A DNA stretch of 64,000 bases. Origin: Ceratopteris richardii. Lineage: Eukaryota > Streptophyta > Polypodiopsida > Polypodiales > Pteridaceae. Shown in pieces: positions 11,432 to 21,700 of the stretch (the first letter of the stretch is position 1; every line of letters begins with the position of its first letter). Where the stretch lies: contig CM035415.1 in the NCBI GenBank assembly GCA_020310875.1, forward strand, positions 196,447,932-196,511,931, given 5' to 3'. The notes under the pieces were generated by a model. It was given only the letters and a program-made list of their open reading frames with translations, was not told the DNA's origin and searched no databases. Both the position numbers and the translations under genes were made by a program.

Positions 11432-12668
11432 TCACATCAAGTTCTTAGTGATCGTTGGCACATAAAGTACATCCTTCAAGCGATTTGTCTTGCTCTTATC
11501 CTGCATGACAACATCTCCAACCTGCATAATCTTATGTGTTGTATCATCTCGTGTTTCAACATGACCTTTACATGAAGGATTATGCATATTAGAAAACCAT
11601 GAAGCATCATGTGACATATGGTTGGAACAACCACTATCTACATACCATACATCACTATTGCAATTCATCTTAGTTTCTACATTCATCATGAGAAGAGAAT
11701 CATAATCATCACTTTTACCTTCAACTGCATAATTTCCTTGTTGTTTACCTCTTCTTGAATAGCCTCCTCTTCGATTACCACCTTGATTATTTTCATTTTG
11801 ATAACAATCTTTGACATAGTGTCCATACCTTCCACATATATAGCAATTGTTGTTATCTTCACTCCTTTGTCTTTAATTGTAGTTGTAGTTGCCTCTCGTA
11901 CCTCTAGCGCTTGATCTTCCTCTTCCTCTTGCATTGAAGAAGCCACTTGAAGTCCTTTGATCATCGCTCCTTCTTCCTCGACCTCTATTTGAACCTCTTC
12001 TTCCTCTGTTTCCACCTCTTGATGATCCTACATAAAGAGCTTGTCCTTGAGATCCTTTTTGATTTGGAAGTAGAGCCATTTAGATTCATCTCCTCCGTGA
12101 CCATAAGAGCAACAAGCTGATCAAAGTCTGGTAATTCTCCTCTAACATAAACTGAAGTAATGAATGGTTTCCATCTCTCATCATCCTTGAGTCCGTTGAG
12201 AGTATGTGCAACCAAGTCGTCGTCCTCCACATGAGCTTGAATTGATCCTAGTTGATTTGCAATCTCTTTAACCTTCAACAAAAAATCATTGACTGATGTC
12301 CTTGTATCTTTCTTTATGTTATTCAACTCATTTTTGAGTTGAATCTTCCTTGCTCTTGTACCTGTAGCATACAACCTTTCCAATGCAAGCCAAACATCTC
12401 TACTTGTGTCTAGATCTTGTATGTGTCCTACCATTGAATCTTGAATATTTTGTGATAAAATGAATATAACCCTTTTGTCTCTCTCATTCCAAAGTTTAAA
12501 CTCCCTGAATTGTTGCTGATTTGGGTCCTCTGCTAATGTGGGTTTGATATCTGTGCCGTCAATCAAACCATACAAGCCTCTACCTTGCAAGTATGCTATG
12601 ATTCTAAACTTCCATGCTTGATAATTGGTCTTATCAAGCTTCTCTATTTGTGCATGTTGGTCTCCCAT
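11432..12668 (-). pseudogene. C6 gag and protease, frameshifted
   Basis: The start is MGDQHAQIEKLDKTNYQAW at 12668, with the usual Copia gag body (YLQGRGLYGLIDG, RDVWLALERLYATGTRARK). The frame is lost near 12000. A second frame continues with an RG-rich stretch, the zinc knuckle CYICGRYGHYVKDC (CX2CX4HX4C, near 11840) and the protease site WYVDSGCSNHMSHDA (near 11640). A stop interrupts before the knuckle (after GNYNYN). The capsid-protease order is typical for plant Copia elements. Confidence 0.85.
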
Positions 12669-12900
12669 AATACAAATGCTAAGCTTCCTCCTTTAAGCCT
12701 TCTTTCCAATGTGTGTGATGAGAAGAAATATAATATTTACCTTGTAAATGAGGTATGTGCACCTTTCTTTGCTTGGATGTTGCTTGAGATGCCTCCTTGC
12801 GATCTTCTTCTACCTTTGTGTAGTGTTGATGATGAACTGCTTCTTTGATAGCTTCAAATTCTTCATCAAGGTATGATAACCTTCTCCAAGCCTCCAAGTA

Positions 12901-12915
12901 CTTGCTCTGATACCA
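12901..12915 (-). promoter_or_regulatory. Primer-binding site of C6
   Basis: The minus strand reads TGGTATCAGAGCAAG, complementary to the 3' end of initiator Met tRNA. It lies four bases from the inner edge of the 5' LTR. Confidence 0.88.
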
Positions 12916-12919
12916 ATTT

Positions 12920-13754
12920 TGGAGTTTATTGATCTCCAAAGTACAGCTAGAAGCAGGTGAAACCCAACAGGACCTAGTTGACTTTTTCACAAACTTGTAT
13001 GCACAAACCAGTTTTCTTGCAGAGAAAACTGCTCTTTATTCACTTGGAATTTTCAAAAACTCTTTCACATACCTAAACTAGACTCTAAGATCTTTCCAAT
13101 GAGCCAAAGAACACTCAATTTGGATAAGTACACAAGGCGATATGACCTCTGCAAGTTCGAGGTTTAATGGAGACCTTCAGTAGGGATAAAAAACAGAGAA
13201 CACACACTACTTGCAGAGCGTACTGCTCTCAGTTCACAACTCCAATGATTATGAAAATTTACAGAAAGCAAGTAGACAGTGAGAGCTTTCAAATGCGATA
13301 TTAAACATGTAATTTGGATATATAATGAGGGAGATACACTCTGCAATCTCTTCATAAAAAACCACAGCAGCATAGAGATACACATATGACTCTCTTGGAC
13401 ATCCCACAATATCATGACTTTTCTCCTCTTTTTATAGCATGGGAAACTAATCTAAAACCTTCCTATTACATCTAAATTCGTGGTAGACACTTGGATGGAG
13501 GTATTACATGACTCAAGTGCTCAAATAAGCAAAGTATTGATGGACTTTGAGAACTAACCACATCGACCTTCCACTAGAACACCACTGCAGCTCCCTTGTG
13601 ACTCACTAATTTGACTCACCATATTCTAGAACTCACGTGGTATTTTTGCTACATTTTATGAATAATATGAGCGTTCTTGAAGTATTTGAAGACTTCCAAA
13701 AGGTATTTACATAATTTGAAACTTGTACCCTACATAAATAAAATGTTCGCAACA
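12920..13754 (-). repeat. 5' LTR of C6
   Basis: The minus strand begins TGTTGCGAACATTTT (13754) and ends AAACTCCA (12920), 835 bases. A TATA box (minus CTATAAAAAGAG) is near 13425-13436. It interrupts the C7 gag between GMVVVDV and the next codons. The matching 3' LTR was not found. Confidence 0.8.
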
Positions 13755-14575
13755 TCTACAACAACCATTCCATCCTCTTTCTTCTTTATCTCTTTAGCAG
13801 CGAGTTTTGGATAGTTCTTTATGATATGATCATTCCATTTACATTACTTACAAAACAATTTCTGCTTTTCTGATTTCTTTTCATCTTTATCTTCCTTCTT
13901 TGAATGTGCAGATATAACAGATTTCTGCTTACTAGTTGAAGAGCTCCATTTTCCTTTGCCCTTCTGACTAGCTAGAAAAGCATGATCTACAACTAGCATA
14001 ATGGACCTATTCTTCCTAGATTGATCTTCCTACAACAGAATTGAGACTAACTCCTCAAATGATAAGGCATTTGGATTGCCTTTCATCATCAACCGAAGAG
14101 TAGAAGCAAAACTCTGATATAAATTAGGAAGACCATTCAAAATGGTCTGCACAAGTGAGCTATTTGGTATAACCTCATCAATAGAAATTAACTGCTCCTT
14201 CAAGTCTTTGATCTTTGTTAGGAAACTATCCATAGAATCACCTTCATTCATGTGCTCACTCTCCAACTGTTTTCGGAAGTAAGCAACACAAGCCTCATTC
14301 CTAGCTTGGTACAATGTGGTAAGTGTATCCCAAGCATCCTTAGTTGTTCAGCAAGAGCAAATGTGAGGAATAATGGCATGTTTGATAGACAAAGCTATCA
14401 ATGCATGTGCCTGGGCATCTCTGCCATCCAAGCGAATCTGCTCTGCAGTAGGTGCAGCAGAAACTACAGCACAAACAGGAATATGCAGAATATCACCATC
14501 TTCGACACCTTCTGCATCAGCTTCAGTACCTGCAATTGTAACACTTGCAGGTGTGATAAGAAGTTTTTCGACACT
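13755..14575 (-). pseudogene. C7 gag fragment
   Basis: The minus strand is a close relative of the C4 gag (41725 onward): AWDTLTTLYQARNEA, QLESEHMNEGDSMDSFLTKI, QTILNGLPNLYQSFASTLR, KGKGKWSSSTSKQK and a knuckle remnant CKWNDHIIKNYPK in which the third zinc ligand (Cys in C4, NCPK) is changed. Stops interrupt at 14350 and 14030. It is cut at 14575 by the G1 LTR (5' side) and at 13755 by the C6 LTR (3' side), so both insertions hit the same gene. Confidence 0.87.
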
Positions 14576-15368
14576 GTTAAATGCGAATTTACCGTCAGAG
14601 ACGCGTTTAAACTCTATTCGGGTTCTTGGGAGTGGAAGGGGTCTGTTAAACAGAGGCCCTATACTTGATTTTCCCAAATCAACTCACTCACATGGCCATA
14701 CTTTAACATTAAGAATCTCTGTCAATACGAGTTACTTATCAAGACTCTAGTTGTGCTCTCACAATCTTACTGTCTGTAATCAGACTCTTCCAAAATCTTA
14801 CCGAATACACTCCAATTGATGCGTTCTCAACATACAGCACAAAAACTATTCAGTACCGTAATACAAAATTACTTTGTCTAACTTAAAGAGCTGACCCAAC
14901 ACAAACTACTAGTGCAGATAATTAAACAGAACAGAAAGACAATAGAATAACTCAGAGTTCTCAAACACACCACGGGAACTACACAGAATTCATCAACACA
15001 ACACAACAGAGACAACAGAGCTGACCCAACACAAACAACAGAGACAATAACAGTAACTCAGTCTGTACCGTACAGGTGCAGATAATTAAACAGAACAGAA
15101 AGACACAGAATAACTCAGAGTTCTCAAACACACCACGGGAACTACACAGAATTCATCAACCAGACAGACAGTCTGGCGACTCCTCTGGTCGTCACCGAAG
15201 CATCTTTTTCATTGCTTTATATAAAAAATTACAACTCATCGCAATGACCTTTCGGTTTGTGTAGAATATGAAAAGAGACAGATGTTTACAATTGCCAATC
15301 CGGCGGCTTACACTGGCACGCACGGTGGACTTGAACCCACAGGTATACAAAAATATTACGGCTCATCA
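14576..15368 (-). repeat. Probable 3' LTR of G1
   Basis: The outer edge (14576, TGTTAAATGCG in plus reading) is fixed by the abrupt loss of C7 gag similarity. The inner edge is inferred at 15368, where the minus strand has a purine-rich AGAGGGTATAG followed by TGATGAGCC. A TATA box lies near 15215-15226 (minus TTATATAAAG). The LTR contains an 86-base direct repeat. Without the partner LTR the inner edge is an inference. Confidence 0.55.
14912..15160. repeat. 86-base direct repeat within the G1 LTR
   Basis: 14912-14997 and 15076-15160 are nearly identical (GTGCAGATAATTAAACAG through ATTCATCAAC) apart from a short indel near the middle. They are separated by 78 bases that also repeat part of the flank (CTGACCCAACACAAAC). 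This is a local duplication that lengthens the LTR. Confidence 0.85.
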
Positions 15369-17508
15369 ACTATACCCTCTAAATACATAGTTCTAGCTAA
15401 CCTAAATGTCCGGGCAATTTTCTTTTTCAATGAATCTAACATCTGTTTCAGGACTTCGGGTTCTACTCATTGAGCATCAGTTCGTACAGAGCTTAAAAAA
15501 ATAACTTGATTCATCAAACTTTCTGCTTGTGTCTGCAGAAAAGCTTCCTGTAAATAAAATTCGTTTGACAAAGCTGCATCACGACTAACTTTCATGTCTA
15601 CAATCTGCTTATCAACTCAAGACAGTCTTTCTTTTAGAGCATCCAGTTGATTCTCTCTCCTCTCCAACTCTTGATTCTGAAATTGAACTGTCTTGTAATA
15701 TGCATCGCGCTCTCTTCTTATTGTTGGTATCTCCTTCTGTAGCTGAGTGACTAAATTCATCTGTAATTTAAGAGCAGAGTTTGATTCAGATAAATGGATT
15801 TCTGTACGCTGGAGTTGTTCATTAGTCTTTTTAGCCAAATCGTCCATCTCTTGTCCGCGTTGTACCACTTCATCAAGCTTTTGTCTGGTTTCTTCTAACA
15901 AATTCCATATTGCTATGCGGGCACCCTATTTATCTTGGACTAACTGCTTCAACTGGACTAGTTCTGCATCAGCAACACTTAATAACTCATCTTTTTCTTA
16001 GACTTCAGCCAGTGCCGCATCTTGTTGACTGGTAACTGTTTCCTGTTCGGCAACTCTGGCCTGTAACTCCTTAATATGTTCGTTTAAAGCTTGATTTTCT
16101 GCTTTGACTACATCTAGTTCTTCCTAGAGTGGGCTAATGTCTGCTTCCAGAACATCGACCTTATGCTAAAAATCATCTCTAATATTGTTAGTTACTTCTT
16201 TCATCTGTGCTGGTAATTGCCATGATAATTGGATCAACATTTGATCCATGGATGCGAGCTCAAAAAACATAGGAATTGATGGAAACAGAAAAGAAGGACG
16301 TGGTTGAGATGAAGAAGCGGTGAGGAGCTGATGGGAATTGGGTGGAGAATAATTCGGTGACGAGGATGATGAAGCGGTAGGTTCCTCAGGGACAATGGGT
16401 GGAATAGGGATAATGGGCTTAATTGGAGGTTCGGGTGGAGGAGTGAGAAGAACATTATGAGTTTCTAATACCTTTTCGGTGGATTGCTGCGTAGTGTCAT
16501 CAGGGTTGGCAACTAGAGACTCCACTACCTTAATTAGTTCTTCAAAATTTCTTTAATAATAGGTTGCCCATCTTCTTGCTTTTCCTGTTTGGATTGTTGT
16601 TGAGATTCTTCTTTAGAGGAGCTGGCTACAGAATCGGCGGTATCATCATGCTCTTGTTGTTGGTTTGGAGATGATGGAGCTGATGAATCCTGGTGCATTG
16701 ATGTTGCGGTGTCGTGGAAAGTCTCTTCTTCATTGTTGTCGTCTTCTTTTCCGGCGACCGAATTCTGTACTTGACTGTTAGATTAACTAATTCTGATATG
16801 TTTTCGACGGACGAGCTGGAAAAGTTCTTTGTCATCTTCTTCATCATCTTCCAGAATTTGGGCGGATTCTTCATGATATAGAACTGGACCTCGTGAAGGT
16901 GGTTGTGCTGCTTGTATAGCCGGAAACAGGAAACTTAGTATGTGGGGGAGACGGGAACGCGGCATATCTCCTTTGTTGACTTGTTTAATTACCGAAACGC
17001 ATTCTCTGTGAATGCGACGGAAATAGTAAGAGGCAAAGTTAACAGGCTCTCTAGCATCCATATCTATCGCTGAGTAGAATGGGCGAGATATCCCATATGT
17101 ACGTTTTTGTAGGTTCAAGATGGCGACTAAGAACTGTAAGGCTGTTGTTTCAGGCCTAGGGCGACAAAGAATAGCGTATTCATTAGAAGAATATCGGGGA
17201 AACAATTGAATCATGGTAGCTATCGACGAATTAGGGCCATTCTCTCGACCTTCTGGAGAGAGTCGAAATGCATCAGCAAAGGATTGTAGTGTGATTATAG
17301 TACGAGATGGTAATGAGGTGATTGGCCAAATCTGCTCCGTAGCAGGTGTGGCAGCGATGGCGGCAATTATCTGGGCATAGAATGGGTGACATTCCACTAA
17401 ATGCCAAGGCAATTCAATGAAATTTTCCAACCCACGGACATGCAAGAACTCTCCTACATCTGCAGGGAGTCCATCACGGAAAGCAGCAAAGTTTGCTAAT
17501 GCTTCCAT
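15358..17508 (-). pseudogene. Decayed 3' extra ORF of G1
   Basis: The start is probably MEALANFAAFRDGLPADV at 17508. The first 240 residues look globular and mainly helical. Then comes an acidic segment, a Pro/Ser-rich stretch (PPPEPPIKPIIPIPPIVPEE, near 16400) and a long coiled coil (about 16160-15600). It ends at a TAA near 15358. Several stops and at least one frame change interrupt it. The layout (N-terminal domain, Pro-rich linker, coiled coil, after integrase, before the LTR) is that of the G2 1437-residue ORF, but I do not see the NPxYxPVxRRR domain. The function is unknown. Confidence 0.6.
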
Positions 17509-17879
17509 GATGTGCACACCAATAGCAAGAACAAGAACACAATTGCACATTGTATACAGAGAGCACAAGCACACAAAACACACAGACACAATAGCGATTA
17601 ATAGCGGAAAAAAGAAGATTAAGTAGATAGTCGGTAGCGAGAGGCAATTGAAATTGTTAATCATCGCGCGATGTTGAGATGATAACCTTCATAACTACGG
17701 TGTGCATGCATGAGCGGAATCAATAAGAAAAGGCGGCGATTATTCATGGTTATGTATCCAAATGAGGAGTTTATGATTATGTAGCAAAACGAGGCTTTTA
17801 AGGATTTTATTCAACCAACACGCAAAACTAAAAGGAAAAGAAAAGAAAAGAGAAAAAGAAAAATTTGCGGGCAACCGCA

Positions 17880-18181
17880 GAACATTTCAGGACGGATTAG
17901 GTGCTTGATGATACGGCCGCAACTTTGAACCATTGACCACTTTAGGAAGAGGAATTTCGGTCAAAGTAGTCAACCGAAAAGTAGTTGGGCCCACTTGTTC
18001 AGAAATCCGGTAAGGACCAAACCATCATAGTTTGAGTTTTCTAGCAGAACGATTTGATTTTGCATTATAAAACACCACAAGTTGCCCCACCATAAAAACT
18101 AGAGTTTTTAGATATCGATCATGTGTATGAGCTTTCCGCAACTGCACTTCTTGAAGATTCAGAAAACTTTCCCAACGATGC
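17880..18181 (-). pseudogene. G1 integrase C-terminal part, left of the G2 insertion
   Basis: The minus strand continues the integrase interrupted at 35357: RWESFLNLQEVQLRKAHTHD, then a TAG after LKL, then WFGPYRI and TTFRLTTL, the usual SH3-like integrase tail (GPY motif), ending near 17900. The two halves meet exactly at the GATGC duplication. Confidence 0.82.
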
Positions 18182-18750
18182 TGTAGCTCAATGATGAGTA
18201 GCACCTCCTTTAATGTCAATCCGGGAAGACGTGAGGATGGTATGAAGACCTCGAGCAAGTGGCGGCACAAGTGCATGAGTGAGAAGCACACAAGCATGCA
18301 CACACATACACACACACGCGCACACACGGCAAGACAAAGAGAGAGAATCAATGGAGTTATTTAGATTACTTTCAATAGCTCTTACAAGTTCGTTTCTATT
18401 ACAATCTAACCTCAAAAATGAGCTCTCTAGCTCTTTTTATAGTTTTTGACTAGCTTTTGGCCCTGTCCAGACCTAGTGTCCGGCCTAGTTAAAAATTAGG
18501 TTCCAGGGCTTATTTGAGGGCTCAAACGAAGTCTAAAAATTATGAAAATTGGTACGATGATACTTCTAGTACTCCTCAAGCTCGAGGACTCCTCGGCTTG
18601 CACAAAATGGAGTCTAATCTACCAAAAACGGGATTTACAATGTTTGTGTAGTGATTAAAATCACTTGAATTGTACATAATCTATGGGAAAAAATGATCTG
18701 GCCTTGTTGCCGTATTGTGCATGATTCCTTTGTTGCTTTGTGTGCCAACA
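18182..18750 (-). repeat. 3' LTR of G2
   Basis: The minus strand begins TGTTGGCACACAAAG (18750) and ends TTGAGCTACA (18182). A TATA box (minus CTATAAAAAG) is at 18433-18442. A stretch near 18295-18330 is a CA/TG run. Compared with the 5' LTR, differences were seen near 18275, 18317 and 18359. Confidence 0.96.
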
Positions 18751-18763
18751 CTCCCCCCTTCCT
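18751..18763 (-). promoter_or_regulatory. Polypurine tract of G2
   Basis: The minus strand reads AGGAAGGGGGGAG, 13 purines touching the LTR. The TAG stop of the 1437-codon ORF (18764-18762) overlaps its first bases, so the coding region runs right up to the plus-strand primer. Confidence 0.92.
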
Positions 18764-21700
18764 AGCGTCTGTCGCCCCTGACAGACCTTTGTTCGCGCGG
18801 GTGGTCGATGTAATATTGGATGACATTGGTGGCCAGTTCATGTTCTCCTATCCTTAAGCCTCTTGCTAGATCGGCTTCCAATGCCTCCCAATTTATTGCA
18901 CCGGGGGTTTCTGGTTGCGGGGTGGTGTAGTACTCTGAATACATTGCTTGTTCACAAGCAAACAGTTGAAGCAGATGTGTCGGCTTTGGTGCGAAAATCT
19001 CCGAGTGGTACTCCCAGAAACCTGATCTGAACATTTCTTCGAAGGTCTGTTTGTAGCAGGCGGGGAGGTACTTGATGCGTGCATGCCAAGCGTAGGCCAC
19101 ACGGATACTGGGGGTGGTGCTCATGTCATACACCAAGTCGTAATTTCCATTGCTAAACCCCGGAAGACGTACCTGTGGTGCGGCTGCATTTCTAAAGGTC
19201 TTCAGCACTACTTGCATCATATCTAAGATTTTAAGCATCATTTGCGCTGCTACATCTTGCATGGGCTTCAAGCGCGGCATCCAGTGGCGAATGGTCCCCA
19301 TCATATATGCTACCGATGGTGGTCCTTGTGGTGGCGCGATGTACGGGTAGTTCAGCCATTCCTTGCATTGCGCATTGTTCTGTACCTTGATATTAAATGC
19401 CTTCCACGACCTGCGGCGGGGGACTGGACCGTAGCATGGGTTGTACAGGAGGTGCAACGGCGCGTTGTTCCATGTGCGTAGCATTTCTGGATAAGTCTCT
19501 AAAAGTTTCTGCCGCCATATTGGTTGACGAATCTTGCCTTTTCGCACCTCTGGAGGAAGGTCTTCAGGTTGAAATTGGGTCGCAAAAGTAGGAATCTGAC
19601 CCGTGACTCTTTGTATTTCTGCATTATAATCAGCCAAGATAATATAATATGGCCTGTACTGGAGTTCCGATGAGAGAATCAGGCGTCTCGATGACAAGTT
19701 CTTGAAGTAATCTGATTGTAAAACAGTCTCCTCTATGACCCTCATAGCCTGATTTTGCACTACGGTGCGCTCTTCATGCGAGGTCCCTATTTCCTCCACT
19801 TGTCGTAACCATGGCGGCCGTGGTGCCTCGAACGTGTCCTGCGCTTCTTCTGTTTGTTGGCCTCCTGGGAATGGTTGCGGATCATATTCTTCATCAAACG
19901 TTTGTTCCACAGGAATTTGCACAACTTCTTCGTCCGTGGGAGCCTCCGGAGGGGAAGATGGCCTCTCATATTGTAGTAGGCGTGTTTGCAATTCAGTTAC
20001 CTGGTTCTGGAGATCTTTTATGGCCTCTGCGTCGGAGAGAAGCGAAGCCGCAGAGGGGGTGGTTGGAGGGGCAGCTGTTGGGCCTTGTTGGTGTTCCTGC
20101 TTTAGTTGTCCTAGCTCCTCCGATAGCTTATCATGTGCTTCAAGCAGCATGGCATAATCTTCCAATATAATCTTGATGTTATCGGGGGTCACTGCTTGAA
20201 ACTTGGATGGGCTGATGGGTGCCCCCGGTGTGCTCTCAATAGCTGCCTCCAGGTTCTCTTGATTTTGTATTTGCAGACGTCTATTCTCTTCCTGAGCAGC
20301 CGCAAGATGGCGTTTAAGTAGCGCCATATTTCGCTGAAGTTTTGAGTTGCGTTCCAGTTGTGTCCGTAGGTGACTTTCTACCACCTGCACTACTTCCTGA
20401 TCTACGTTCTGTAGCTGTACTTCCAATATATGGGCGTCTTGGAGGGTTTGGAACTGTGTGTGAAGGCGAGCGTTCTCCTCTTCTAGTACCGCAAGGCGGA
20501 GCTGTAGTGTCGCTGAGTGCTCTTGCAGGCGTGCGTTTTGTTGCTGGAGCTGAATGTAATCTGTTCTTAAATTTGATATACAGGCCAACATGGTGTCCAA
20601 TGCATTACCTATAGATGAGTGGGGGGTGTTTACCGTGGACGATGCATGGGAAGGGAATTGGGGAAGGGAGACAGTGAATGATGTGTCTACGAAAGTTGTG
20701 TGTGTGGGTGAAATTGGTGGAGGGGGAATGGGAGGAGGTGAAACCGTGGGTGGAGGTGCCGTGGGTGGTGAAATGTCCATACCTTCAGGAGTGGGTGTTA
20801 GTGTGGGGCCTGCCATATACACTGGTATGGTAGGTGGTGTGTGTGTGGAAGTGGTGAATAGATGTGAAGTGGGGTGGGGAGCTGAAAAGACAGGGAATGG
20901 TTGAGGGCCTGGTTGAAAAGCCCTAGCAAAGATGTCCTGGAGGGATTGTAGAAATGGAGAGAGGGATATCGGGGGTTGGGGTCGTAAATTTGAGGAGGGT
21001 GGAAAGGGTGGCATGGTAGTAGGGAAACCCATGAATGTGGATCTGGGGTCAGGATGACCCGTGGCTGAAGGCATTGGGGATGGTTGTCCTAGGGCAGGCT
21101 CGGGAAGGGTTTCGGTGGGTTGTGTAGTGATGGGGTTTGCTTCAAAGGTCGGGTTATCAGTGGTAGAGAATAGGGTGGCACTAGAGATGGGAGTACGAAA
21201 GATGAAGGTTGGGTCAGTGGGTTGAGTGGTCGATGGGATTTCCACTGTCTCTGTTCCCGGAGGTGATGGTGGGGGAGTAGGTGGTAGTGGTTCGGTGGAC
21301 TCCTCATGGGTGGCGGGGTGCTGTTGACTAGCTGTTTGGGAGGTTGGTGTAGTAGTGGGCTCTTCTGCAACTGTAACGGGAATTTGGATATTTTTACCTG
21401 AGCGAGGTCGTGTCTGGAACCTTCGTGGGTCATATTGAACTGAAGGCCTCTGAATGGCAGTGCGCACAGCTTCTACAACTCCATATGTTTCTGCCATCAA
21501 TAAGAGACCTTCCCTGTACTCTGAGTCAACTCCCGCTTCTTCCAACAACTGAGTCATAAGTACTATGCTGCTCTGTTCAGTGAGTAACTGCTGCGATCGC
21601 ACTCTTTCCATAATCTGATACAGCCTTCGGAGTTCTGCTGTATATGCTGGGGCTTCAGTGGTCTCTTCTTCATATGCTTCTTCTTCTTCCGGGTGTCCGT

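Larger units (their letters stand above)
9690..13754 (-). mobile_element. Copia element C6 (5' LTR to start of RT), 3' end lost
   Basis: The 5' LTR is at 12920-13754, a Met-tRNA primer site at 12901-12915, then gag, zinc knuckle, protease, integrase, linker and the first RT codons (WEKAMREEMEALQ) down to about 9690. The LTR lies inside the C7 gag, so C6 inserted into C7. Its own RT, RNase H and 3' LTR are missing, and the sequence is joined directly to the RNase H of C7. This points to a later deletion or recombination that removed the C6 right half together with the C7 middle. Confidence 0.8.

Noticed and set aside
15313..15341. tRNA-3'-end-like or primer-site-like sequence (TGGCACGCACGGTGGACTTG and following bases)
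   Set aside because: It resembles a B-box region on the minus strand, but no cloverleaf forms and it lies inside the inferred G1 LTR, so neither a tRNA gene nor a primer site is supported.
18025..18415. Cys/Val-rich minus-strand frames at the G2 LTR (copies at 34751-35021)
   Set aside because: They run through the CA/TG stretch of the LTR and cross the G1/G2 junction.
19765..20904. Cys/Ser- and Gly/Val-rich plus-strand frames
   Set aside because: Antisense shadows of the 1437-codon ORF.
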